DNA from: Pseudomonadales bacterium | Lineage (GTDB): Bacteria > Pseudomonadota > Gammaproteobacteria > Pseudomonadales > Pseudohongiellaceae | NCBI GenBank assembly: GCA_012103535.1 | Contig: WLWQ01000002.1 | Span: forward strand, 806,001-870,000 | DNA length: 64,000 nt | Direction of reading: 5' to 3' | Part shown: one piece after another, positions 16,647 through 26,685 of the stretch | How positions within the stretch are numbered: position 1 is the first letter of the stretch | Layout: each line of letters starts with the position of its first letter | Translations under genes and position numbers: made by a program | Notes under the pieces: generated by a model | Database searches by the model: none | Seen by the model: the letters and a program-made list of their open reading frames with translations, nothing else | What the model was told of the DNA's origin: nothing

Positions 16647-17441
16647 ATGACTTACGCAAATACGGTAAATGGCAATTCCTGTAAAGCTAATCAGCAAATT
16701 ATTGCGCGCTCCTTTAAGAGCCAATCAGCGCCAGTAGCTAATTCCAATATCGCTAAGGTGAGTTGTGGAGATTGTCGACTCCAGGGTCACTGTCTGGCAA
16801 AGGATATTAGTACCGCTGCACAGTCGCAACTCGGTGACATCGTAAAAACCCATCGCAAAATGAAAAAGCGCCAGCATCTTTATCGTCAGGAAGATCAATT
16901 CGAATCTCTCTTTTTTATTCGCAGTGGCTGCGTTAAATCCTATGTAACGAATCCTGATGGCGACGAGTTAGCGGTTAGCTTTTTTATGCCGGGCGAGATG
17001 ATTGGATTGGATGGGCTATATTCCAAGCAACATACTTCATCAATAGTCGCGCTGGAAGATACCTACATCTGTGAAATTCCCTATTCAGCTCTAGAAGAGC
17101 TTTGCGGTGAGCACCCTCTGCTGCAAAAGCATTTCACCGAACTAATGTCGCGCCAAATAGTACAAGAACAGGAAATGACCATGTTACGTGGACAGAAAAC
17201 AGCGGCCAATCAACTACTGGCATTTCTTCTCAATCTGTCAGAAAGATTCGAACGACTCAATCAATCACCAATCACATTTCGACTTCCAATGACGCGGAAA
17301 GACATAGCAGGATGCTTAGGATTGACCATTGAAACAGTAAGCAGGATGTTTACCACCTTCCAGGAGCAGGGATTAATGGAAGTGAATGGAAGGGATATCA
17401 CACTGACGAATGTCGAAGAAGCGACTGCAATTCGTCATTAA
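16647..17441 (+). CDS. fnr: FNR-type oxygen-responsive transcription factor
   Basis: 264 residues from ATG 16647, with GGAG in front; the longer frame is not a plausible start. Cysteines 40, 43 and 49 (CGDCRLQGHC) match the C-x2-C-x5-C of FNR, and C142 (TYICEIPY) is the fourth ligand of the oxygen-labile [4Fe-4S] cluster. The cNMP-like beta-roll (about 70-160), dimer helix and HTH (MTRKDIAGCLGLTIETVSRMF) follow; E-T-V-S-R is the FNR recognition signature for TTGAT. Divergent from fixLJ, with 146 bp between. It should activate or repress genes on loss of oxygen, including the degenerate receiver. Confidence 0.9.
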   Translation: MTYANTVNGNSCKANQQIIARSFKSQSAPVANSNIAKVSCGDCRLQGHCLAKDISTAAQSQLGDIVKTHRKMKKRQHLYRQEDQFESLFFIRSGCVKSYVTNPDGDELAVSFFMPGEMIGLDGLYSKQHTSSIVALEDTYICEIPYSALEELCGEHPLLQKHFTELMSRQIVQEQEMTMLRGQKTAANQLLAFLLNLSERFERLNQSPITFRLPMTRKDIAGCLGLTIETVSRMFTTFQEQGLMEVNGRDITLTNVEEATAIRH

Positions 17442-17518
17442 GGAATTAAGGGACTCCATCAGCGAAAGGAACTAAGGGATTATTGCGTCGGTTCTCCTCT
17501 AATTTAAAAGAGGTATTT

Positions 17519-17546
17519 AAGGCTTATAGAGAAATCTATAAGCCTT
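17519..17546. terminator. Bidirectional hairpin terminator
   Basis: AAGGCTTATAGA / TCTATAAGCCTT, a perfect 12-bp stem with a GAAA loop between the convergent fnr gene and the gene at 17550; a T-rich tail lies on the plus strand. Confidence 0.82.
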
Positions 17547-17549
17547 TTC

Positions 17550-18545
17550 TTATGGGCTTTCTGCAGCTCTTGCTTCTTCAGCTCTGGCACCGCGTAAAAT
17601 ATTAATCATGCCGTAGTTGCCTTCGTGGCAGGCATATTCATACAGCAAGCCAGCAACTTTCGTTAAAGGAATTATTCCTGTAATTCGATCTGTAAACGCA
17701 GCGGGATCTTCCACCGTAAATTCATATTCAACAGTGTCGTTACTTCTTCGAGTAAGCTTTTCGATCAGGAATTTTGTGTCGGAACTACCAGCAGGTCCGA
17801 ACGATTGGGTTAATCCATTGAAATTCGATGTCTCGATGACTAGCGTCTCACCTTCCCAATAGCCACGGGAATCACCTGACCATAGCCCGATGTTGGAATC
17901 CAATTCGGGTTTGTCTATTAAAGGTACGATGCGCGCGTCATGAACCATCTCCGTCATGATGACGACATGATCTTTGTTCTGAACTATTTGCAGGTTGTTG
18001 TTATAGAGACTTGGAAAAATCGGTGGTCCTGCATTAAATCCCATGATGCAGCGCTCCGATAAGCCTCGGTCTTCCGGGCCATCGCTGCCGATACCGCCAG
18101 GCAGAAATCTCACCGGACGATCGCTATCGACGTCCGGATCCAGACGCCCCTGCACGATTTCCGCTCCTTCCGCAAAGGGTGGCATGCGCCCATTGCTAGG
18201 GTAAACAATAATTGACGTGCGCACCGCGTCACCGATACCTGCACTCTCAACCCAAAAATCGTTATAGGCTTCATTCAGGCCACCGTTAGGAATCGCCGCA
18301 TCCGAGAAATCATCGAACGCTGCGCGCCTGGATTTAATTTCTTCTATTTCTTCTGCAGTAAGAAACTCTCGATCGCCATATTGAGAGGGCCGCTGTAAGG
18401 GAATATCTGAGGAAAAATTCCAAACACCCTGAAGATCAGGCTGATTCCATTCTGTTCTGGGCGCCAGGTAGTTATCAGCTGCCAGTGAATGAACAGTGAC
18501 TACTAAAAAACCAAATGAAATTAGTCTGCTTAGTATAATTTTCAT
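17550..18545 (-). CDS. Secreted protein with DLQGVW motif, unknown function
   Basis: 331 residues with a signal peptide ending near SLAAD. The mature protein starts with the motif PRTEWNQPDLQGVWNFSS and contains SERCIMGFNAGPP, NNNLQIVQNKDHVVI, MVHDARIVPL, GDSRGYWEGETLVIET and a C-terminal YACHEGNYGM. It has a close paralogue at 46028-47005. The ORF is intact and uses an ATG. I do not recognise a named family. Paralogues of this and of the 18759-type protein both occur twice in the window, which suggests a shared role. Confidence 0.7.
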   Translation of the reverse strand: MKIILSRLISFGFLVVTVHSLAADNYLAPRTEWNQPDLQGVWNFSSDIPLQRPSQYGDREFLTAEEIEEIKSRRAAFDDFSDAAIPNGGLNEAYNDFWVESAGIGDAVRTSIIVYPSNGRMPPFAEGAEIVQGRLDPDVDSDRPVRFLPGGIGSDGPEDRGLSERCIMGFNAGPPIFPSLYNNNLQIVQNKDHVVIMTEMVHDARIVPLIDKPELDSNIGLWSGDSRGYWEGETLVIETSNFNGLTQSFGPAGSSDTKFLIEKLTRRSNDTVEYEFTVEDPAAFTDRITGIIPLTKVAGLLYEYACHEGNYGMINILRGARAEEARAAESP

Positions 18546-18758
18546 CTGCAGCGCTACCTCTGAACATTCTGGTGGTTTGCGAGTGGCTCCATATTATCTC
18601 AACTGAATTTTTATTGACCAACCTCGATACCCAAACCGGCGCATCAGCTCGCAGTCTGTCGAAATCTCTGCTATTTACCTATTGCGCTGACATTAACTCA
18701 TTGATTACTCTTCAATCCTTCGACTTGGTGGAATTCCAATAACAAACTCAGGAGCGAT

Positions 18759-20951
18759 ATGACGATGCGATTCCTAACCGCGCTTCTTTCATTAGTACTA
18801 GCGGCGAGCTTTTCCCTAGCTGTGGCAGCACAAGGTGAAAATGTCAGTGTCATTACTGGTACAGTGGAAAGTAATAATGGGCCCGAAGCTGGGGTCTGGG
18901 TCATCGCCGAAACCGATGACACTCCCACCCATTTCGCAAAAATCGTAGTTACTGATGATGATGGGCGCTTCGTGCTGCCGGAATTACCCGAAGCTATATT
19001 TAAGGTCTGGGTACGAGGCTATGGCCTGGTAGATTCTGAGCCAACTTCATTAAGAGCTGGCGCAAGCAATGTATCGTTAAAGGCGTTTTCCGCAGAAGAT
19101 CCGTTACTAGCTGCCCAGGTCTATCCGGCGAACTATTGGTATTCGCTGTTGGAAGTACCGGGCCATGAAGAATTTCCCGGAACTGGTCCCGATGGCAATG
19201 GCATCGCTGAGAATATGCGCAGCCAGGCACAATGGATCGACATGACCAAACAGGGTTGCCAACTTTGCCATCAGTTGGGCAATAAACTTACGCGCTCTTT
19301 GGATCATTTGAGTCATCTTGGTTTCGAAACCAGTTTGGAAGCCTGGCAGTATCGAACGGCGATGGGTATTCGCGGGCCATTCATGGCGGCATTTGCCGGC
19401 CGTTACGGTCCGCGCGGATTGGAAATGTATGCCGATTGGACTGATCGCATCGCTGCCGGTGAAGTTCCACCAACTCCGCCGCGACCTAGTGGCATCGAGC
19501 GCAATATCGTTATTACGCAATGGGATTGGGGCAATGAGTCTTCCTATATTCATGATGAGATTACTACGGACAAGCGTGATCCAACAATTAATGCCGGTGG
19601 CCTGGTTTACGGTGTCGATGGCGGGCACGGTTCTTTATTGGAATTAGATACTCAGACTCACGAATGGCGAGAGATCGTTATCGCCGTCAAAGACAATCCA
19701 GACAATCCGGCGGTAACTCGCTTTGCTCAGCAATTTCCAGTGCCTTCCGCTTTCTATGGCGACGAAGCACTGTGGGAGCGACCGGCAGATCCTCATAATC
19801 CGATGTTCGATGAACTCGGCCGGGTGTGGATGACCACCAAAGTGCGCGGTGACGTTTTACCGGAGTGGTGTCAGGAAGGATCGGACAATAAGTACGCGCA
19901 ATACTATCCAACTCGAAGAAGTTCCCGCCAGGCTTCCTATTACGATCCAGCGACTGAGGACTTCGGTCTCATCGATACCTGTTTCGGCACTCATCACCTG
20001 CAATTCGGATTTACCGATGATCGTATGTTGTATTTCAGTGGCGGCGGCGACGTCATAGGTTGGATTAACACCCGCATCTGGGATGAAACCCAAGACGAGA
20101 AGTTATCTCAGGGTTGGTGTCCTATGGTGGTAGATACCAATGGTGATGGGGTCATTACCAAACCCTGGAACCAGCCAGTTGGAGCACTGCGCAGCCAAAA
20201 TGAAGGCGGTGGTGGAGAACGCTTGGAGGATTTCGATCCCAGTCTCGATACACGCATGAGCCCCGGCAGCTACGGCGTTATCGTGGATCCGGTATCCAAT
20301 GTTGCCTGGGGTGCTGGCACGGAATTTCCCGGCCGCATCTATCGCATGGACATTGGCGACAATCCGCCGGAAACCTGCATCACCGAGGTCTATGAACTCC
20401 CGGTTATCGACGGCCAAATACCAGCCTTCGGTCCCCGTGGCCTCGATGTCGATAATAACGGCATCGTTTGGACCGCACTGTCTGGAAGTAGTCACCTTGC
20501 CAGCTTCGATCGCAGCAAGTGTGAGGTTATGAATGGTCCAACGGTAGTGGATTCACAACACTGTTCCGAGGGCTGGTCCTTGCACGAATCACCTGGACCG
20601 ACAATGAAAGGCACGACTGTTAAGGCAGATTTCCACTATTACAACTGGGTGGATAATTACAATGCGCTGGGTCTCGGCGAGAATGTGCCAATAGCAACCG
20701 GATCAGGCTCAGATTCTTTGAAAGTATTAGACCCGGAAACTGGAGAGTGGGTAGTAATGAGAGTACCTTACCCCCTGGGCTTTTATTCGAGAGGACTGGA
20801 CGGCCGTATCGACGATATCAATGGCGGTTGGAAAGGTCGCGGAGTATGGGCAAACTACGGCACAAATTTTAACTGGCATACAGAAGGTGGCAAGGGCACG
20901 ACCAGTAAAATGGTCAAATTTCAAATTAGACCTGACCCCCTTTCACAATAG
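18759..20951 (+). CDS. Secreted c-haem protein with carboxypeptidase-regulatory-like domain and Vgb-like propeller
   Basis: 730 residues. Signal peptide 1-25; a carboxypeptidase-regulatory-like beta-sandwich (about 30-108: GPEAGVWVIAET, DDGRFVLPELP, VWVRGYGL); a haem-binding motif CQLCH at 167-171; then from about 255 a beta-propeller of streptogramin-lyase type (GLDVDNNGIVWTALSGSSHL, FDRSKC, GLGENVPIATGSGSDSL, WKGRGVW). GGAG precedes the start. It diverges from the DLQGVW protein at 18545. A haem with a lyase-like propeller suggests an extracytoplasmic redox enzyme or lyase; the substrate is unknown. An amber-interrupted paralogue lies at 41580. Confidence 0.78.
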   Translation: MTMRFLTALLSLVLAASFSLAVAAQGENVSVITGTVESNNGPEAGVWVIAETDDTPTHFAKIVVTDDDGRFVLPELPEAIFKVWVRGYGLVDSEPTSLRAGASNVSLKAFSAEDPLLAAQVYPANYWYSLLEVPGHEEFPGTGPDGNGIAENMRSQAQWIDMTKQGCQLCHQLGNKLTRSLDHLSHLGFETSLEAWQYRTAMGIRGPFMAAFAGRYGPRGLEMYADWTDRIAAGEVPPTPPRPSGIERNIVITQWDWGNESSYIHDEITTDKRDPTINAGGLVYGVDGGHGSLLELDTQTHEWREIVIAVKDNPDNPAVTRFAQQFPVPSAFYGDEALWERPADPHNPMFDELGRVWMTTKVRGDVLPEWCQEGSDNKYAQYYPTRRSSRQASYYDPATEDFGLIDTCFGTHHLQFGFTDDRMLYFSGGGDVIGWINTRIWDETQDEKLSQGWCPMVVDTNGDGVITKPWNQPVGALRSQNEGGGGERLEDFDPSLDTRMSPGSYGVIVDPVSNVAWGAGTEFPGRIYRMDIGDNPPETCITEVYELPVIDGQIPAFGPRGLDVDNNGIVWTALSGSSHLASFDRSKCEVMNGPTVVDSQHCSEGWSLHESPGPTMKGTTVKADFHYYNWVDNYNALGLGENVPIATGSGSDSLKVLDPETGEWVVMRVPYPLGFYSRGLDGRIDDINGGWKGRGVWANYGTNFNWHTEGGKGTTSKMVKFQIRPDPLSQ

Positions 20952-21011
20952 ATAGACATAATAATTCGCACAATAAAAAGTAGCGCAAAAAGATTTTTTT
21001 TGGAGGAAACA

Positions 21012-21542
21012 ATGGATAAATATGAAATCGCTGGCGTCTCAGTCGGCATGTTAGTTCTTGCAGTTTTATTCGGTTGGATATTCACTGCTCCCTATCTGAG
21101 CAATCAGGGGCTCGGTCGAACGCCAGGATTAATCATTGGTGGCACGCTCACCGATGCACCAACAGACTTTACTGATTTAAATGATTCCGTTCAGGGTCCA
21201 ATGATGATGAAGCAAAGTGGCTTTCCACCCTTTGTTCATTATTTGTCTTGGGTTGGTACCGAAGAAGGTGTGATTTCAGCAACTCGTCCGGATGGCGGGC
21301 TCTGGGCCAAGCGCGTGAGAGAGCGAGGCGGCAACGGTTTTCTGCGCATTGGAGAAGAGACTTATGCGATGGAAGCTACTGAAATACTAGATAACGAAGT
21401 ACGTCTTGCGATGATGGCGCAGTGGGCCGCAAGATCCGGCAGAACCTTAGATGAACCACTTTATCCTGGATCCGAACCATTGAACGAATGGGAAGTCTTT
21501 TTCTGGACACCCAGAGATAATGCAATGGCAGCTAGCCACTAA
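21012..21542 (+). CDS. Single-pass membrane protein of unknown function
   Basis: 176 residues from ATG 21012, preceded by GGAGG at a normal distance. One N-terminal membrane helix (about 6-26), then an extracytoplasmic or cytoplasmic domain with TPGLIIGGTLTDAPTDF, PPFVHYLSWVGTEEG, ISATRPDGGLWAKR and EEVRLAMMAQ-like stretches. The layout recalls a split-barrel flavin-binding (deazaflavin nitroreductase/pyridoxamine oxidase-like) fold, but this is a weak guess. Starts 60 bp after the propeller gene and precedes a VOC protein by 23 bp, so likely in one operon. Confidence 0.55.
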   Translation: MDKYEIAGVSVGMLVLAVLFGWIFTAPYLSNQGLGRTPGLIIGGTLTDAPTDFTDLNDSVQGPMMMKQSGFPPFVHYLSWVGTEEGVISATRPDGGLWAKRVRERGGNGFLRIGEETYAMEATEILDNEVRLAMMAQWAARSGRTLDEPLYPGSEPLNEWEVFFWTPRDNAMAASH

Positions 21543-21565
21543 GATAAGAAAGGGGATAGCGAACG

Positions 21566-22666
21566 ATGAAAACTGAATTTGATAAATTGAAGAGTGCGTT
21601 TAGTAATGGACAAATTACTCGCCGTAAGTTTTTAAGTTCGCTTGCAGTGTTAGCAGCTGCTGGATATGGCATCGGTGGTGGTAGGAAGGGGGGCAGTACG
21701 GCGCAAAATTCTGCACCAATTCCTGTTAATGCTATTAACCACATGACTATTAGCGTCTCAGATCCGGCTGCTTCGCTTGCGTGGTACCAGGGATTGTTTG
21801 GACTTCCAATCGCGGCGCGACAAGCTAATACCATCGTCTTGCAGGTAAGAGAAGGTCCTCAATTTATCGCCATAGGTGGTGGTGCCAGTGACAATCCGCG
21901 TATAACTCATTATTGCCTGGCGATGGATAACTTCGATGACGCCGAGGTCATTCAGACTTTGGAAGAACACGGTGTCGCCAACACCGGTTCTTCAGCCGCG
22001 ATGGAATCGAGAATTAGACAGCGTGGTGCCGACTTCGGCGGAGCACCAGGTGGCACACCGGAACTTTATTTCGGTGATCCCGATGGCATTGTTGTGCAAA
22101 TACAAGATTCCACTTATTGCGGTGGTGCCGGTGCAGTAGGTGAGTCCTGTTACGATGCAGTGGTTCCTGCTCCTACTGAAGGATTAATTAAGCTAAGAGA
22201 GTTTAATCATTTCACGCTTTTCGTCGAAGACCAGCGACGCGCAGTGCAGTTTTATCAGGATGTATTCGGCTTAGAGATCGATACTTATCAAGGTGGGATG
22301 CCAGTTTTACGGGTAGGCGAAGGACGTGAGTTTTTAGCCTTAGCACAAGTTCCTCCACTTTCAGGTCGTATCCATCACGCCAGTCTCAACGTAGATGATT
22401 TCGATGTGGATCGACTTTTTTCCATCCTCGAGGGTTACGGTCTGGATATTCTGGGTGAGGGCGGCAGTGCCAGCGGACCTTTGCAAGCCTATGTAACTAT
22501 GCGCGGGCCGGATCGCGGTGGAGCAGCTGGTGGCACTCCAGAAGTTTATTTTACCGATCCCGATGGCATTTTATTGCAGCTCCAGGACATGAGTTACTGC
22601 GGTGGCGGTGGCTACTACGGTGAAGAATGTGGCACGGTAGCAAACCCAACTGGCCGCAACGCTTAA
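21566..22666 (+). CDS. Tat-exported two-domain VOC protein
   Basis: 366 residues. N-terminal twin-arginine signal: ITRRKFLSSLAVLAAAGYG (R19-R20). Two vicinal-oxygen-chelate modules follow, each with a beginning NHMTISVSDPAASLAWYQ or NHFTLFVEDQRRAVQFYQ, and each with GG-T-PE-YF-DPDGI--Q-QD ends. Such twin-domain VOC proteins may bind a metal and act as dioxygenase or isomerase; the substrate is unknown. Cofactor-bound export by Tat fits a metal centre. A terminator follows 35 bp after the stop. Confidence 0.78.
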   Translation: MKTEFDKLKSAFSNGQITRRKFLSSLAVLAAAGYGIGGGRKGGSTAQNSAPIPVNAINHMTISVSDPAASLAWYQGLFGLPIAARQANTIVLQVREGPQFIAIGGGASDNPRITHYCLAMDNFDDAEVIQTLEEHGVANTGSSAAMESRIRQRGADFGGAPGGTPELYFGDPDGIVVQIQDSTYCGGAGAVGESCYDAVVPAPTEGLIKLREFNHFTLFVEDQRRAVQFYQDVFGLEIDTYQGGMPVLRVGEGREFLALAQVPPLSGRIHHASLNVDDFDVDRLFSILEGYGLDILGEGGSASGPLQAYVTMRGPDRGGAAGGTPEVYFTDPDGILLQLQDMSYCGGGGYYGEECGTVANPTGRNA

Positions 22667-22701
22667 TCCCTTCCGCAAGAATTCTACTTAGATTCCCTGG
22701 A

Positions 22702-22725
22702 AGCCCGATTTTTCGGGCTTTTTTG
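22702..22725 (+). terminator. Rho-independent terminator
   Basis: AGCCCGA / TCGGGCT 7-bp stem with a TTTT loop, then a T run. Ends the 18759-22666 transcript. Confidence 0.88.
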
Positions 22726-22818
22726 TGGCACATTTCGTCACAAAACACTGCTTCAATCCTCTGTATAGAGGTCAAATCCAGTGGTAAATTACGGTAATCA
22801 AGAAAGCGGGGAATTTCT

Positions 22819-25323
22819 TTGCTTATCACAACAAAAAACACGGCTAAAACCAGGTTAAAAAAGCTCTGCGTTAGCGGGCTCTTCCTGACTCTGTCTGGAT
22901 TTGGTTTTGCAGATCCACAAACCGACAGTCCTGCCAGCAATGGCGTCTCACCTCAGCGCGCGCTCCTCGATCAATATTGCATTGCCTGTCATAACCAGGC
23001 CATTGTTAACAGCACCGCCGTAGACGGTGAATCACTGTTATTTACTCAACTACGCTCACTCGGTCTGACCCTGGACACCGAAAATGTCGATAACGTGGCG
23101 GCGAATCCAGAAGTCTGGGAAAAGGTTGTGCGTAAACTGCGTGTGGGAGTAATGCCACCGCCTGATAATCCCCGACCTGACAATGCTAGCTATAACGCTT
23201 TTCGAAATTGGTTAGAAACTGAACTCGATAGCGCGGGAGGCGTTAATGTTAATCCTGGTAGAACCCAGGCTTTCCATCGCCTTAATCAAACTGAGTACAG
23301 AAACGCCGTTAGAGATTTATTGAATCTTGAGATTGATGTTGCTGAATTGATCCCACCGGATGCGCCGGATCAACATGGCTTCGATAACAACGCTGAAGTC
23401 TTATCTCTTTCCCCTGCACTGATGGAGCGTTATGTCTCTGCGGCACACAAAGTTGCCGAGCTAGCAGTCGGAGCTCCACCGCGCAGTACTTCCATAAAAT
23501 CTTATGAAGTACCTCTTAACCTTATCCAGGACGATCGTCTTAATGATGAATTGCCTTTCGGTTCTCGCGGCGGCACTGCCATAAGACATTCGTTCCCAGT
23601 CGACGGTGACTATCGAATTAAAGTCTTGTTGCAAACCAACTATGTCGACTTTGTACGGGGCATCGATCAAGCCCATGAAATGGAAATCAGTCTCGACGGT
23701 AGTCGGCTTGGTGTTTACTCCTTCGGTGGTGATGCGCCCGGAACTCCAGCTCCCTATAGCTACGCGGGAAATATTCGTGGCAGTGACGACTGGGAAGAAT
23801 GGAGCATGGCATTCGCCGAAACAGGATTCGAAGTAGATGTTTCTGTTAAAGCAGGACCAAGAGTAATTGGCGCCACCTTTCCAAGAGAGATGTGGGAACA
23901 GGAAGGGGTATTGCAACCCAGACTGTTTGGCTATCACCTCGCCGTAACAGAATTGCCGGATAACAATCCAAGTATTGGAAGTATATTAATCGAAGGTCCA
24001 CTCTCAGTAGAGGGGCCAGGTGACACACCTAGTCGTCAAAAAATATTTAGTTGTATTCCAGAAAGCGCTGATGAAGAACCGGCCTGCGCCAGAGAAATTT
24101 TGAGCGATCTTGCGCGGCAAGCTTATCGTCGCCCAATCGATCAGGGAGACTTGCAAGGACTTGTTGATTTTTATACCCAAGGCAGGAGTCAGGGCTCATT
24201 CGATACCGGCATTCAATTCGCTTTGGAACGATTGCTTGTCTCTCCCGATTTCTTATTCCGTATTCAACAAGATCCCACTGGAATCGATGCAGGTTCGAGT
24301 TATCCAATAAATGACGTTGAGTTAGCCTCAAGACTTTCATTCTTCATCTGGAGCAGTGCGCCGGATGCGGAATTACTGGATTTAGCAGAACAGGGCAGCT
24401 TGCGTGATCCAGATGTCCTGGAGCAGCAAGTGCAAAGAATGATGGCGGATCAACGGGCTACCGCCTTTATCGAAAATTTCGTTGGCCAGTGGTTGTACTT
24501 GCGCAATCTGGATGGACACTACCCGTTGCCGGTTGCCTATCCTGAATTCGATGAGAACTTACGCGAAGCATTCCAGCGGGAAACAGAATTATTTATCGAT
24601 GATCAGATTAGTTCCGATCAGAGCATCTTGAATCTATTGAGTGCCGATTACACCTACATTAACGAGCGTCTTGCCCGTCATTATGAGATTCCGGGTATTT
24701 ACGGCAGCCGCTATCGCAAAATTGAGCTCGACAATCCGCAGAGAGCAGGCTTGTTAAGTCATGGTAGCTTGCTCACGGTAACCTCTTATCCAAATCGCAC
24801 ATCACCCGTATTGCGGGGCAAATTCGTACTGGAGAATCTGCTTGGATCTCCACCTCCGGAGCCGCCACCGAATGTGCCTGCTTTGGAAGAAGCAGGCGAG
24901 GATGGACGCATATTGACCATGCGTGAAGCCATGGCGCAGCACCGGGAAAATCCGGCCTGCCGCGTCTGTCACGCTGCCATGGATCCCATTGGATTTTCCC
25001 TGGAAAACTACGATGCAGTAGGTAAATGGCGTCGTGAATTTGCCAACCAGCCCATCGATGCTTCAGGTACAATGCCCGATGGACGGGTGTTTGAAGGCCC
25101 GGCTGGCCTGCGGGACCTGTTACTGGATCAACCTAACGATTTTGTCGGTACGGTTACCGAAAAATTACTTATGTATGCCCTCGGCCGTGGCCTAGAATAT
25201 TATGATATGCCGGCAGTTCGCGCGATTGTGCGCGATGCCGCTGAAGATGACTACCGTTGGTCATCAGTGATTTTGGGCGTAATCGAAAGCGACCCATTTC
25301 AAATGAGGAGAGCTCAGCTATGA
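22819..25323 (+). CDS. DUF1592/DUF1588-type secreted cytochrome-like protein
   Basis: 834 residues from TTG 22819, with GGGGAA upstream; no ATG is available before the signal peptide. The haem motif CIACH lies at 54-58 (PSD1/PSCyt type). The order DUF1587 (NQTEYRNAVRDLL), DUF1595, DUF1592 (SRLSFFIWSS), DUF1588 (RAGLLSHGSLLTVTSYPNRTSPV) and DUF1585 at the C-terminus is visible; CRVCHAAMDPIGFSLENYDAVG is a second haem motif near the end. Members occur in Planctomycetes and marine Gammaproteobacteria next to DUF1552 genes, as here; the biochemical role is not known to me. The ATGA overlap with the DUF1552 gene shows coupling. Confidence 0.85.
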   Translation: MLITTKNTAKTRLKKLCVSGLFLTLSGFGFADPQTDSPASNGVSPQRALLDQYCIACHNQAIVNSTAVDGESLLFTQLRSLGLTLDTENVDNVAANPEVWEKVVRKLRVGVMPPPDNPRPDNASYNAFRNWLETELDSAGGVNVNPGRTQAFHRLNQTEYRNAVRDLLNLEIDVAELIPPDAPDQHGFDNNAEVLSLSPALMERYVSAAHKVAELAVGAPPRSTSIKSYEVPLNLIQDDRLNDELPFGSRGGTAIRHSFPVDGDYRIKVLLQTNYVDFVRGIDQAHEMEISLDGSRLGVYSFGGDAPGTPAPYSYAGNIRGSDDWEEWSMAFAETGFEVDVSVKAGPRVIGATFPREMWEQEGVLQPRLFGYHLAVTELPDNNPSIGSILIEGPLSVEGPGDTPSRQKIFSCIPESADEEPACAREILSDLARQAYRRPIDQGDLQGLVDFYTQGRSQGSFDTGIQFALERLLVSPDFLFRIQQDPTGIDAGSSYPINDVELASRLSFFIWSSAPDAELLDLAEQGSLRDPDVLEQQVQRMMADQRATAFIENFVGQWLYLRNLDGHYPLPVAYPEFDENLREAFQRETELFIDDQISSDQSILNLLSADYTYINERLARHYEIPGIYGSRYRKIELDNPQRAGLLSHGSLLTVTSYPNRTSPVLRGKFVLENLLGSPPPEPPPNVPALEEAGEDGRILTMREAMAQHRENPACRVCHAAMDPIGFSLENYDAVGKWRREFANQPIDASGTMPDGRVFEGPAGLRDLLLDQPNDFVGTVTEKLLMYALGRGLEYYDMPAVRAIVRDAAEDDYRWSSVILGVIESDPFQMRRAQL

Positions 25324-26654
25324 CAATCTTCAAGAAAACACTGCCACGTCGAACCGTGCTAAAAGGACTGGGTGCGGGTGTCGCACTGCCCTTGTTAGAC
25401 AGCATGATTCCGGCCCTATCATCGGCCCACGCTCAGGCTGCAAAGCCTGCTAAACGCCTGGGTGTTGTCTATGTGCCCAATGGCATGGCGATGAAGTCCT
25501 GGACGCCTGCAACCGAGGGTGCCGACTTCGAGATTACGCGAATTCTTGAACCCATGGCGGCCTACAAGGATCGCATGCTGGTTATTACTGGTCTCAACGG
25601 TGCGCGCAGTAATGCTGGTGTGCACGCCAGTGCATCCACACGTTTTCTTACCGGTGCAATTCCAGCCCGGGTCGAATCTGACCTGCAAGCTGATGTGTCG
25701 ATCGATCAAATCGTGGCGCGGCAATTGGGCCAAGAAACTCAACTTGGTTCTCTCGAATTAGCGCTGGATCAAAACGACGTCTTCGGCTCTTGTGATATTG
25801 GCTTCAGTTGTCAGTACACCAGCACCATTTCCTGGCGTGATGCCAATACGCCATTGCCAATGGAAACTAATCCACGTTTAGTGTTTGAGCGTTTGTTTGG
25901 TGATATCGGCACCACCGATCCGGTCGTGCGACAGCAACGACTGAGTAACGACCAGAGCCTCCTCGATGCAGTATCTGACAGAGTGGCAGAACTCAATCGC
26001 AAAGTAGGTCCAGGCGATCGGGCCAAACTGGATCAATACCTCGATGCAGTTCGGGATGTAGAACGACGTATCCAGATGGCCGAAGCACAAAGTTCAAGAG
26101 AACTACCTCAAGTAACTCAACCTTCTGGTGTTCCTGATACCTATGAAGAGCACGCCAAGCTAATGTTCGATTTACAAGTGCTCGCATTTCAAACAGATTT
26201 AACTCGCGTCATAACATTCATGTTAGGGCGAGAACTTAGCGGCCGAACTTATGCCGAAATTGGTGTGCCAGATTCACATCACCCGACTTCTCACCACCGT
26301 GACGATCCGGTGCTCTATGAGAAGGTAACGAAGATTAACGAATTTCACACCCGCTTGTTTGCCTATTATCTGGATAAACTAGATGCCACAGAAGATGCAG
26401 ACGGCTCGCTACTGGATAACATGTTGCTGCTCTATGGTGCAGGCATGTCGGACAGTAACCAACACAGTAATAGAGGCCTACCTCTGGTGTTGTTGGGTGG
26501 TGCCGGTGGCGCAGTTAAGGGTGGCCGCCATCTGCGTTATACAGAAGGCACGCCGATATCCAATCTGCATTTAACCATGTTGGATAAAATGGGCATGCCG
26601 CTGAACAAGATAGGCGAGAGCACTGAACCACTCGATCTTCTAAGTAACGTTTAA
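25320..26654 (+). CDS. DUF1552 protein, Tat-exported
   Basis: 444 residues from ATG 25320, which overlaps the stop of the DUF1592 gene by 4 bp. Tat signal LPRRTVLKGLGAGVALPLLDS (R10-R11). The body matches DUF1552: KRLGVVYVPNGMAM, FLTGAIPAR, and the C-terminal GRHLRYTEGTPISNLHLTML. The gene is always paired with DUF1592 in the family, and the pair may form one complex with the exported cytochrome. No catalytic motif recognised. Confidence 0.86.
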   Translation: MTIFKKTLPRRTVLKGLGAGVALPLLDSMIPALSSAHAQAAKPAKRLGVVYVPNGMAMKSWTPATEGADFEITRILEPMAAYKDRMLVITGLNGARSNAGVHASASTRFLTGAIPARVESDLQADVSIDQIVARQLGQETQLGSLELALDQNDVFGSCDIGFSCQYTSTISWRDANTPLPMETNPRLVFERLFGDIGTTDPVVRQQRLSNDQSLLDAVSDRVAELNRKVGPGDRAKLDQYLDAVRDVERRIQMAEAQSSRELPQVTQPSGVPDTYEEHAKLMFDLQVLAFQTDLTRVITFMLGRELSGRTYAEIGVPDSHHPTSHHRDDPVLYEKVTKINEFHTRLFAYYLDKLDATEDADGSLLDNMLLLYGAGMSDSNQHSNRGLPLVLLGGAGGAVKGGRHLRYTEGTPISNLHLTMLDKMGMPLNKIGESTEPLDLLSNV

Positions 26655-26685
26655 GTTACTTGCCAGCTACGGGAAATCTTCAAAC

